A stretch of DNA of 64,000 bases from positions 620,001 to 684,000 of the forward strand of contig CAJQUW010005267.1 in NCBI GenBank assembly GCA_907163375.1, written 5' to 3'. Every line of letters starts with the position of its first letter. Positions within the stretch are counted from its first letter, which is position 1. Source of the stretch: Prostheceraeus crozeri. Lineage: Eukaryota > Platyhelminthes > Polycladida > Euryleptidae. The notes under the pieces were generated by a model, which worked only from the letters and a program-made list of their open reading frames with translations, did no database searches and had not been told where the DNA came from. Below are positions 8,327 to 20,675 of the stretch, piece after piece. The position numbers were made by a program, and so were the translations under genes.

Positions 8327-11300
8327 TAAGTATCTGACAAGACAGGTGGCATGCCGCTTTCCGCTCGTTCACATCACCTCTGAGATAAAGCGAGTCGACT
8401 ATGCCAATCGTCACTACTTGAACTGGAATGGACTCTACTTACTGTCTATCTCAATGAAACGTGCGGTAAAGATATACTTTAGTAAATACCTAGTGAAGCC
8501 ATGAAAATCCAAGCGTATTACGTAGATCTTTCGTTCACTTGCCTTTGCTTGCATTCTGCTGATGAAGGTCTCCACTGATGTCAGAGTGCCCATTTCCAAC
8601 CCTACCACACTTTTCTCGTGATGCATTGCAATCATTCTCCACACAGAAATTGTCTTCGGTTTCTTCTCTATTCAAATCGCAATAATCTTGAGGTCTTCCA
8701 CCTGTGTGGGATATGAAGAAGCTTGAGCAGTGATGTTATGTAGATGGACATGCAAAATTCCAGTTTAGAGTTTGTCTCAGTGCTGGGAAGCCCTTATGAA
8801 ATTAAATGGTAATGTTGGAAGTGAAGTTGAGGTTGCCTTCTCATGGTGAGAAAGTAGGTTAGAGTTTATGCGCCTTCTTGCATCATCCATGGTTTTGTCA
8901 AAGAGAAAATTATGTTAAAATAGCGTAAATCCTTTTCCGATCCCTTCAAAAGTATGATCGCTGCCTGTTGCATTTATCTAAGTATCTGACAAGACAGGTG
9001 GCATGCCGCTTTCCGCTGGTTTACATAACGTCTGAGATTAAGAGAGTGGACTGTGCCAATCGTCACTACTTGAACTCGAATGGACTCTACTTACTGTCTA
9101 TCTCAATGAAACGTGCGGTAAAGATATACTTTAGTAAATACCTAGTGAAGCCATGTAAAAAATCCAAGCGTATTACGTAGATCTTTCGTTCACTTGCCTT
9201 TGCTTGCATTCTGCTGATGAAGGTCTCCACTGATGTCAGAGTGCCCATTTCCAACCCTACCACACTTTTCTCGTGATGCATTGCAATCATTCTCCACAAG
9301 GAAATTGTCTCCGGTTTCTTCTCTATTCAAATCGCAATAATCTTGAGGTCTTTTACTTTCGTCTGGGAAGCCCTTACGAAATTAAATGGTAATGTTGGAA
9401 GTGAAGTTGAGGTTGCCTTCTCTCATGGTGAGAAAGTAGGTTAGAGTTTATGCGCCTTCTTGCATCATGCATGGTTTTGTCAAAGAGAAAATTATGTTAA
9501 AATAGCGGAAATCCTTTTCCGATCCCTTCAAAAGCATGATCGCTGCCTGTTGCATTTATCTAAGTATCTGACAAGACAGGTGGCATGCCGTTTTCCGCTG
9601 GTTCACATCACCTCTGAGATAAAGCGAGTCGACTATGCCAATCGTCACTACTTGAACTGGAATGGACTCTACTTACTGTCTATCTCAATGAAACGTGCGG
9701 TAAAGATATACTTTAGTAAATACCTAGTGAAGCCATGTAAAAAATCCAAGCGTATTACGTAGATCTTTCGTTCACTTGCCTTTGCTTGCATTCTGCTGAT
9801 GAAGGTCTCCACTGATGTCAGAGTGCCCATTTCCAACCCTACCACACTTTTCTCGTGATGCATTGCAATCATTCTCCACACAGAAATTGTCTCCGGTTTC
9901 TTCTCTATTCAAATCGCAATAATCTTGAGGTCTTCCACCTGTGTGGGATATGAAGAAGTTTGAGCAGTGATGTTATGTAGATGGACATGCAAAATTCCAG
10001 TTTAGAGTTTGTCTTGTCTCAGGGGAAGCCCTTATGAAATTAAATGGTAATGTTGGAAGTGAAGTTGAGGTTGCCTTCTCATGGTGAGAAAGTAGGTTAG
10101 AGTTTATGCGCCTTCTTGCATCATCCATGGTTTTGTCAAAGAGAAAATTATGTTAAAATAGCGGAAATCCTTTTCCGATCCCTTCAAAAGTATGATCGCT
10201 GCCTGTTGCATTTATCTAAGTATCTGACGAGACAGGTGGCATGCCGTTTTTCGCTGGTTTACATAACCTCTGAGATTAAGAGAGTCGACTATGCCAATCG
10301 TCACTACTTGAACTCGAATGGACTCTACTTACTGTCTATCTCAATGAAACGTGCGGTAAAGATATACTTTAGTAAATACCTAGTGAAGCCATGTAAAAAA
10401 TCCAAGCGTATTACGTAGATCTTTCGTTCACTTGCCTTTGCTTGCATTCTGCTGATGAAGGTCTCCACTGATGTCAAAGTGCCCATTTCCAACCCTACCA
10501 CACTTTTCTCGTGATGCATTGCAATCATTCTCCACAAGGAAATTGTCTCCGGTTTCTTCTCTATTCAAATCGCAATAATCTTGAGGTCTTCCACCTGTGT
10601 GGGATATGAAGAAGCTTGAGCAGTGATGTTATGTAGATGGACATGCAAAATTCCAGTTTAGAGTTTGTCTCAGTGCTGGGAAGCCCTTATGAAATTAAAT
10701 GGTAATGTTGGAAGTGAAGTTGAGGTTGCCTTCTCATGGTGAGAAAGTAGGTTAGAGTTTATGCGCCTTCTTGCATCATCCATGGTTTTGTCAAAGAGAA
10801 CATTATGTTAAAATAGCGGAAATCCTTTTCCGATCCCTTCTAAAGCATGATCGCTGCCTGGTTGCATTTATCTAAGTATCTGACAAGACAGGTGGCATGC
10901 CGTTTTCCGGTCGTTTAAATAACCTCTGAGATAAAGAGAGTGGACTGTGCCAATCGTCACTACTTGAACTGGAATGGACTCTACTTACTGTCTATCTCAA
11001 TGAAACGTGCGGTAAAGATGTACTTAAGTAAATACCTATTGAAGCCAGCCTAATCCAAACGCATTAGGTAGATCTTCCGTTCACTTGCCTTTACTTGCAT
11101 TCTGCTGATGAAGGTCTCCACTGATGTCAGAGTGCCCATTTCCAACCCTACCACACTTTTCTTGTGATGCATTGCAATCATTCTCCACAAGGAAATTGTC
11201 TCCGGTTTCTTCTCTATTCAAATCTCAATAATCTTGAGGTCTTTTACTTTCGTCTGGGAAGCCCTTATGAAATTAAATGGTAATGTTGGAAGTGAAGTTG

Positions 11301-14300
11301 AGGTTGCCTTTTCATGGTGAGAAAGTAGGTTAGAGTTTATGCGCCTTCTTGCATCATCCATGGTTTTGTCAAAGAGAAAATTATGTTAAAATAGCGAAAA
11401 TCCTTTTCCGATCCCTTCTAAAGCATGATCGCTGCCTGTTGCATTTATCTAAGTATCTGACAAGACAGGTGGCATGCCGTTTTCCGCTGGTTTACATCAC
11501 CTCCGAGATTAAGAGAGTGGACTGTGCCAATCGTCACTACTTGAACTCGAATGGACTCTACTTACTGTCTATCTCAATGAAACGTGCGGTAAAGATATAC
11601 TTTAGTAAATACCTAGTGAAGCCAGTAAAAAATCCAAGCGTATTACGTAGATCTTTCGTTCACTTGCCTTTGCTTGCATTCTGCTGATGAAGGTCTCCAC
11701 TGATGTCAGAGTGCCCATTTCCAACCCTACCACACTTTTCTCGTGATGCATTGCAATCATTCTCCACAAGGAAATTGTCTTCGATTTCTTCTCTATTCAA
11801 ATCGCAATAATCTTGAGGTCTTTTACTTTCGTGCTGGGAAGCCATTATGAAATTAAATGGTAATGTTGGAAGTGAAGTTGAGGTTGCCTTCTCATGGTGA
11901 GAAAGTAGGTTAGAGTTTATGCGCTTTCTTGCATCATCCATGGTTTTGTCAAAGAGAAAATTATGTTAAAATAGCGGAAATCCTTTTCCGATCCCTTCAA
12001 AAGTATGATCGCTGCCTGTTGCATTTATCTAAGTATCTGACAAGACAGGTGGCATGCCGTTTTCCGCTGGTTTACATCACCTCCGAGATTAAGAGAGTGG
12101 ACTGTGCCAATCGTCACTACTTGAACTCGAATGGACTCTACTTACTGTCTATCTCAATGAAACGTGCGGTAAAGATATACTTTAGTAAATACTTATTTAA
12201 GCCAGCCTAATCCAAACGCATTAGGTAGATCTTCCGTTCACTTGCCTTTACTTGCATTCTGCTGATGAAGGTCTCCACTGATGTCAGAGTGCCCATTTCC
12301 AACCCTACCACACTTTTCTTGTGATGCATTGCAATCATTCTCCACACAGAAATTGTCTCCGGTTTCTTCTCTATTCAAATCGCAATAATCTTGAGGTCTT
12401 TTACTTTCGTCTGGGAAGCCCTTACGAAATTAAATGGTAATGTTGGAAGTGAAGTTGAGGTTGCCTTCTCATGGTGAGAAAGTAGGTTAGAGTTTATGCG
12501 CCTTCTTGCATCATCCATGGTTTTGTCAAAGAGAAAATTATGTTAAAATAGCGGAAATCCTTTTCCGATCCCTTCAAAAGTATGATCGCTGCCTGTTGCA
12601 TTTATCTAAGTATCTGACAAGACAGATGGCATGCCGTTTTCCGCTGGTTTACATCACCTCCGAGATTAAGAGAGTGGACTGTGCCAATCGTCACTACTTG
12701 AACTCGAATGGACTCTACTTACTGTCTATCTCAATGAAACGTGCGGTAAAGATATACTTTAGTAAATACCTAGTGGAGCCATGAAACTCCAAGCGTATTA
12801 CGTAGATCTTTCGTTCACTTGCCTTTGCTTGCATTCTGCTGATGAAGGTCTCCACTGATGTCAGAGTGCCCATTTCCAACCCTACCACACTTTTCTCGTG
12901 ATGCATTGCAATCATTCTCCACACAGAAATTGTCTCCGGTTTCTTCTCTATTCAAATCGCAATAATCTTGAGGTCTTCCACCTGTGGGGGATAGAAGAAG
13001 CTGCTTGAGCGATGTTGTTATGTACATGCAAAATTCAAAGTTTACTTTCGTCTCAGTGCTGGGAAGCCCTTATGAAATTAAATGGTAATGTTGGAAGTGA
13101 AGTTGAGGTTGCCTTCTCATGGTGAGAAAGTAGGTTAGAGTTTATGCGCCTTCTTGCATCATCCATGGTTTTGTCAAAGAGAAAATTATGTTAAAATAGC
13201 GGAAATCCTTTTCCGATCCCTTCAAAAGTATGATCGCTGCCTGTTGCATTTATCTAAGTATCTGACAAGACAGGTGGCATGCCGTTTTCCGCTGGTTTAC
13301 ATCACCTCCGAGATTAAGAGAGTGGACTGTGCCAATCGTCACTACTTGAACTCGAATGGACTCTACTTACTGTCTATCTCAATGAAACGTGCGGTAAAGA
13401 TATACTTTAGTAAATACCTAGTGAAGCCATGTAAAAAATCCAAGCGTATTACGTAGATCTTTCGTTCACTTGCCTTTGCTTGCATTCTGCTGATGAAGGT
13501 CTCCACTGATGTCAGAGTGCCCATTTCCAACCCTACCACACTTTTCTCGTGATGCATTGCAATCATTCTCCACACAGAAATTGTCTCCGGTTTCTTCTCT
13601 ATTCAAATCGCAATAATCTTGAGGTCTTCCACCTGTGTGGGATATGAAGAAGCTTGAGCAGTGATGTGTATGTAGATGGACATGCCAGTTTAGATTTCGT
13701 CTCAGTGCTGGGAAGCCCTTATGAAATTAAATGGTAATGTTGGAAGTGAAGTTGAGGTTGCCTTCTCATGGTGAGAAAGTAGGTTAGAGTTTATGCGCCT
13801 TCTTGCATCATCCATGGTTTTGTCAAAGAGAACATTATGTTAAAATAGCGGAAATCCTTTTCCGATCCCTTCAAAAGTATGATCGCTGCCTGTTGCATTT
13901 ATCTAAGTATCTGACAAGACAGGTGGCATGCCGTTTTCCGCTGGTTTACATAACCTCTGAGATTAAGAGAGTGGACTGTGCCAATCGTCACTACTTGAAC
14001 TCGAATGGACTCTACTTACTGTCTATCTCAATGAAACGTGCGGTAAAGATATACTTTAGTAAATACCTAGTGAAGCCATGTAAAAAATCCAAGCGTATTA
14101 CGTAGATCTTTCGTTCACTTGCCTTTGCTTGCATTCTGCTGATGAAGGTCTCCACTGATGTCAGAGTGCCCATTTCCAACCCTACCACACTTTTCTCTTG
14201 ATGCATTGCAATCATTCTCCACAAAGAAATTGTCTTCGGTTTCTTCTCTATTCAAATCGCAATAATCTTGAGGTCTTCCACCTGTGTGGGATATGAAGAA

Positions 14301-15112
14301 GCTTGAGCAGTGATGTTATGTAGATGGACATGCAAAATTCCAGTTTAGAGTTTGTCTCAGTGCTGGGAAGCCCTTATGAAATTAAATGGTAATGTTGGAA
14401 GTGAAGTTGAGGTTGCCTTCTCATGGTGAGAAAGTAGGTTAGAGTTTATGCGCCTTCTTGCATCATCCATGGTTTTGTCAAAGAGAACATTATGTTAAAA
14501 TAGCGGAAATCCTTTTCCGATCCCTTCAAAAGTATGATCGCTGCCTGTTGCATTTATCTAAGTATCTGACAAGACAGGTGGCATGCCGTTTTCCGCTGGT
14601 TTACATAACCTCTGAGATTAAGAGAGTGGACTGTGCCAATCGTCACTACTTGAACTCGAATGGACTCTACTTACTGTCTATCTCAATGAAACGTGCGGTA
14701 AAGATATACTTTAGTAAATACCTAGTGAAGCCATGTAAAAAATCCAAGCGTATTACGTAGATCTTTCGTTCACTTGCCTTTGCTTGCATTCTGCTGATGA
14801 AGGTCTCCACTGATGTCAGAGTGCCCATTTCCAACCCTACCACACTTTTCTCGTGATGCATTGCAATCATTCTCCACACAGAAATTGTCTCCGGTTTCTT
14901 CTCTATTCAAATCGCAATAATCTTGAGGTCTTCCACCTGTGTGGGATATGAAGAAGCTTGAGCAGTGATGTTATGTAGATGGACATGCAAAATTCCAGTT
15001 TAGAGTTTGTCTCAGTGCTGGGAAGCCCTTATGAAATTAAATGGTAATGTTGGAAGTGAAGTTGAGGTTGCCTTCTCATGGTGAGAAAGTAGGTTAGAGT
15101 TTATGCGCCTTC
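8327..15112. repeat. Left block of the satellite: diverged subfamily
   Basis: Most units here carry TTTACATNAC, GATTAAGAGAGTGGACTGTGCC and AACTCGAATGG, where the rest of the array has TTCACATCAC, GATAAAGCGAGTGGACTATGCC and AACTGGAATGG. The units at 8327 and 9460 already carry right-type words. Unit lengths are irregular (582, 656, 655, 578, 580, 577, 648, 649, 655, 655) without alternation. This is typical of an array edge that escapes homogenisation. Confidence 0.8.
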
Positions 15113-18100
15113 TTGCATCATCCATGGTTTTGTCAAAGAGAAAATTATGTTAAAATAGCGGAAATCCTTTTCCGATCCCTTCAAAAGTATGATCGCTGCC
15201 TGTTGCATTTATCTAAGTATCTGACAAGACAGGTGGCATGCCGTTTTCCGGTCGTTTAAATCACCTCTGAGATAAAGAGAGTGGACTGTGCCAATCGTCA
15301 CTACTTGAACTGGAATGGACTCTACTTACTGTCTATCTCAATGAAACGTGCGGTAAAGATATACTTTAGTAAATACCTAGTGAAGCCATGTAAAAAATCC
15401 AAGCGTATTACGTAGATCTTTCGTTCACTTGCCTTTGCTTGCATTCTGCTGATGAAGGTCTCCACTGATGTCAGAGTGCCCATTTCCAACCCTACCACAC
15501 TTTTCTCGTGATGCATTGCAATCATTCTCCACAAGGAAATTGTCTCCGGTTTCTTCTCTATTCAAATCGCAATAATCTTGAGGGGTTTTACTTTCGTCTG
15601 GGAAGCCCTTATGAAATTAAATGGTAATGTTGGAAGTGAAGTTGAGGTTGCCTTCTCATGGTGAGAAAGTAGGTTAGAGTTTATGCGCCTTCTTGCATCA
15701 TCCATGGTTTTGTCAAAGAGAAAATTATGTTAAAATAGCGGAAATCCTTTTCCGATCCCTTCAAAGGCATGATCGCTGCCTGTTGCATTTATCTAAGTAT
15801 CTGACAAGACAGGTGGCATGCCGTTTTCCGCTCGTTTACATAACCTCTGAGATAAAGCGAGTGGACTATGCCAATCGTCACTACTTGAACTGGAATGGAC
15901 TCTACTTACTGTCTATCTCAATGAAACGTGCGGTAAAGATATACTTTAGTAAATACCTAGTGAAGCCATGAAAATCCAAGCGTATTACGTAGATCTTTCG
16001 TTCACTTGCCTTTGCTTGCATTCTGCTGATGAAGGTCTCCACTGATGTCAGAGTGCCCATTTCCAACCCTACCACACTTTTCTCGTGATGCATTGCAATC
16101 ATTCTCCACAAGGAAATTGTCTCCGGTTTCTTCTCTATTCAAATCGCAATAATCTTGAGGTCTTCCACCTGTGTGGGATATGAAGAAGCTTGAGCAGTGA
16201 TGTTATGTAGATGGACATGCAAAATTCCAGTTTAGAGTTTGTCTCAGTGCTGGGAAGCCCTTATGAAATTAAATGGTAATGTTGGAAGTGAAGTTGAGGT
16301 TGCCTTCTCATGGTGAGAAAGTAGGTTAGAGTTTATGCGCCTTCTTGCATCATCCATGGTTTTGTCAAAGAGAAAATTATGTTAAAATAGCGGAAATCCT
16401 TTTCCGATCCCTTCAAAGGCATGATCGCTGCCTGTTGCATTTATCTAAGTATCTGACGAGACAGGTGGCATGCCGCTTTCCGCTCGTTCACATCACCTCT
16501 GAGATAAAGCGAGTGGACTATGCCAATCGTCACTACTTGAACTGGAATGGACTCTACTTACTGTCTATCTCAATGAAACGTGCGGTAAAGATATACTTTA
16601 GTAAATACCTAGTGAAGCCATGTAAAAAATCCAAGCGTATTACGTAGATCTTTCGTTCACTTGCCTTTGCTTGCATTCTGCTGATGAAGGTCTCCACTGA
16701 TGTCAGAGTGCCCATTTCCAACCCTACCACACTTTTCTCGTGATGCATTGCAATCATTCTCCACACAGAAATTGTCTCCGGTTTCTTCTCTATTCAAATC
16801 GCAATAATCTTGAGGTCTTCCACCTGTGTGGGATCTGAAGAAGCTTGAGCAGTGATGTTATGTAGATGGACATGCAAAATTCCAGTTTAGAGTTTGTCTC
16901 AGTGCTGGGAAGCCCTTATGAAATTAAATGGTAATGTTGGAAGTGAAGTTGAGGTTGCCTTCTCATGGTGAGAAAGTAGGTTAGAGTTTATGCGCCTTCT
17001 TGCATCATCCATGGTTTTGTCAAAGAGAAAATTATGTTAAAATAGCGGAAATCCTTTTCCGATCCCTTCAAAAGCATGATCGCTGCCTGTTGCATTTATC
17101 TAAGTATCTGACGAGACAGGTGGCATGCCGCTTTCCGCTCGTTCACATCACCTCTGAGATAAAGCGAGTGGACTATGCGAATCGTCACTACTTGAACTGG
17201 AATGGACTCTACTTACTGTCTATCTCAATGAAACGTGCGGTAAAGATATACTTTAGTAAATACCTAGTGAAGCCATGTAAAAAATCCAAGCGTATTACGT
17301 AGATCTTTCGTTCACTTGCCTTTGCTTGCATTCTGCTGATGAAGGTCTCCACTGATGTCAGAGTGCCCATTTCCAACCCTACCACACTTTTCTCGTGATG
17401 CATTGCAATCATTCTCCACACAGAAATTGTCTCCGGTTTCTTCTCTATTCAAATCGCAATAATCTTGAGGTCTTCCACCTGTTGTAGATGCACATGCAAA
17501 ATTCCAGTTTAGAGTTTGTCTCAGTGCTGGGAAGCCCTTATGAAATTAAATGGTAATGTTGGAAGTGAAGTTGAGGTTGCCTTCTCATGGTGAGAAAGTA
17601 GGTTAGAGTTTATGCGCCTTCTTGCATCATCCATGGTTTTGTCAAAGAGAAAATTATGTTAAAATAGCGGAAATCCTTTTCCGATCCCTTCAAAGGCATG
17701 ATCGCTGCCTGTTGCATTTATCTAAGTATCTGACGAGACAGGTGGCATGCCGCTTTCCGCTCGTTCACATCACCTCTGAGATAAAGCGAGTGGACTATGC
17801 GAATCGTCACTACTTGAACTGGAATGGACTCTACTTACTGTCTATCTCAATGAAACGTGCGGTAAAGATGTACTTTAGTAAATACCTATTGAAGCCATGA
17901 AAATCCAAGCGTATTACGTAGATCTTTCGTTCACTTGCCTTTGCTTGCATTCTGCTGATGAAGGTCTCCACTGATGTCAGAGTGCCCATTTCCAACCCTA
18001 CCACACTTTTCTCGTGATGCATTGCAATCATTCTCCACACAGAAATTGTCTCCGGTTTCTTCTCTATTCAAATCGCAATAATCTTGAGGTCTTCCACCTG

Positions 18101-20675
18101 TGTGGGATCTGAAGAAGCTTGAGCAGTGATGTTATGTAGATGGACATGCAAAATTCCAGTTTAGAGTTTGTCTCAGTGCTGGGAAGCCCTTATGAAATTA
18201 AATGGTAATGTTGGAAGTGAAGTTGAGGTTGCCTTCTCATGGTGAGAAAGTAGGTTAGAGTTTATGCGCCTTCTTGCATCATCCATGGTTTTGTCAAAGA
18301 GAAAATTATGTTAAAATAGCGGAAATCCTTTTCCGATCCCTTCAAAACATGATCGCTGCCTGTTGCATTTATCTAAGTATCTGACGAGACAGGTGGCATG
18401 CCGCTTTCCGCTCGTTCACATCACCTCTGAGATAAAGCGAGTGGACTATGCGAATCGTCACTACTTGAACTGGAATGGACTCTACTTACTGTCTATCTCA
18501 ATGAAACGTGCGGTAAAGATATACTTTAGTAAATACCTAGTGAAGCCATGAAAATCCAAGCGTATTACGTAGATCTTTCGTTCACTTGCCTTTGCTTGCA
18601 TTCTGCTGATGAAGGTCTCCACTGATGTCAGAGTGCCCATTTCCAACCCTACCACACTTTTCTTGTGATGCATTGCAATCATTCTCCACACAGAAATTGT
18701 CTCCGGTTTCTTCTCTATTCAAATCGCAATAATCTTGAGGTCTTTTACTCGTACTTTCGTCTGGGAAGCCCTTATGAAATTAAATGGTAATGTTGGAAGT
18801 GAAGTTGAGGTTGCCTTCTCATGGTGAGAAAGTAGGTTAGAGTTTATGCGCCTTCTTGCATCATCCATGGTTTTGTCAAAGAGAAAATTATGTTAAAATA
18901 GCGGAAATCCTTTTCCGATCCCTTCAAAAGCATGATCGCTGCCTGTTGCATTTATCTAAGTATCTGACGAGACAGGTGGCATGCCGCTTTCCGCTCGTTC
19001 ACATCACCTCTGAGATAAAGCGAGTGGACTATGCCAATCGTCACTACTTGAACTGGAATGGACTCTACTTACTGTCTATCTCAATGAAACGTGCGGTAAA
19101 GATATACTTTAGTAAATACCTAGTGAAGCCATGAAAATCCAAGCGTATTACGTAGATCTTTCGTTCACTTGCCTTTGCTTGCATTCTGCTGATGAAGGTC
19201 TCCACTGATGTCAGAGTGCCCATTTCCAACCCTACCACACTTTTCTCGTGATGCATTGCAATCATTCTCCACACAGAAATTGTCTCCGGTTTCTTCTCTA
19301 TTCAAATCGCAATAATCTTGAGGTCTTTTTAGAGTTTGTCTCAGTCTGGGAAGCCCTTATGAAATTAAATGGTAATGTTGGAAGTGAAGTTGAGGTTGCC
19401 TTCTCATGGTGAGAAAGTAGGTTAGAGTTTATGCGCCTTCTTGCATCATCCATGGTTTTGTCAAAGAGAAAATTATGTTAAAATAGCGGAAATCCTTTTC
19501 CGATCCCTTCAAAACTTGATCGCTGCCTGTTGCATTTATCTAAGTATCTGACGAGACAGGTGGCATGCCGCTTTCCGCTCGTTCACATCACCTCAGAGAT
19601 AAAGCGAGTGGACTATGCCAATCGTCACTACTTGAACTGGAATGGACTCTACTTACTGTCTATCTCAATGAAACGTGCGGTAAAGATATACTTTAGTAAA
19701 TACCTAGTGAAGCCATGTAAAAAATCCAAGCGTATTACGTAGATCTTTCGTTCACTTGCCTTTGCTTGCATTCTGCTGATGAAGGTCTCCACTGATGTCA
19801 GAGTGCCCATTTCCAACCCTACCACACTTTTCTCGTGATGCATTGCAATCATTCTCCACAAGGAAATTGTCTCCGGTTTCTTCTCTATTCAAATCTCAAT
19901 AATCTTGAGGTCTTTTACTTTCGTCTGGGAAGCCCTTATGAAATTAAATGGTAATGTTGGAAGTGAAGTTGAGGTTGCCTTCTCATGGTGAGAAAGTAGG
20001 TTAGAGTTTATGCGCCTTCTTGCATCATCCATGGTTTTGTCAAAGAGAAAATTATGTTAAAATAGCGGAAATCCTTTTCCGATCCCTTCAAAAGCATGAT
20101 CGCTGCCTGTTGCATTTATCTAAGTATCTGACGAGACAGGTGGCATGCCGCTTTCCGCTCGTTCACATCACCTCTGAGATAAAGCGAGTGGACTATGCCA
20201 ATCGTCACTACTTGAACTGGAATGGACTCTACTTACTGTCTATCTCAATGAAACGTGCGGTAAAGATATACTTTAGTAAATACCTAGTGAAGCCATGTAA
20301 AAAATCCAAGCGTATTACGTAGATCTTTCGTTCACTTGCCTTTGCTTGCATTCTGCTGATGAAGGTCTCCACTGATGTCAGAGTGCCCATTTCCAACCCT
20401 ACCACACTTTTCTCGTGATGCATTGCAATCATTCTCCACAAGGAAATTGTCTCCGGTTTCTTCTCTATTCAAATCGCAATAATCTTGAGGTCTTCCACCT
20501 GTGTGGGATATGAAGAAGCTTGAGCAGTGATGTTATGTAGATGGACATGCAAAATTCCAGTTTAGAGTTTGTCTCAGTGCTGGGAAGCCCTTATGAAATT
20601 AAATGGTAATGTTGGAAGTGAAGTTGAGGTTGCCTTCTCATGGTGAGAAAGTAGGTTAGAGTTTATGCGCCTTCT
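15113..20675. repeat. Satellite transition block, irregular order
   Basis: Units are mostly of the right-hand sequence type but without regular alternation: about 580, 652, 655, 622, 651, 583, 584, 580 and 656 bp. The unit starting at 17000 has a partially deleted cassette (about 622 bp). The one starting at 18856 retains only the cassette's last 20 bp or so (TTTAGAGTTTGTCTCAG near 19327). Confidence 0.75.
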
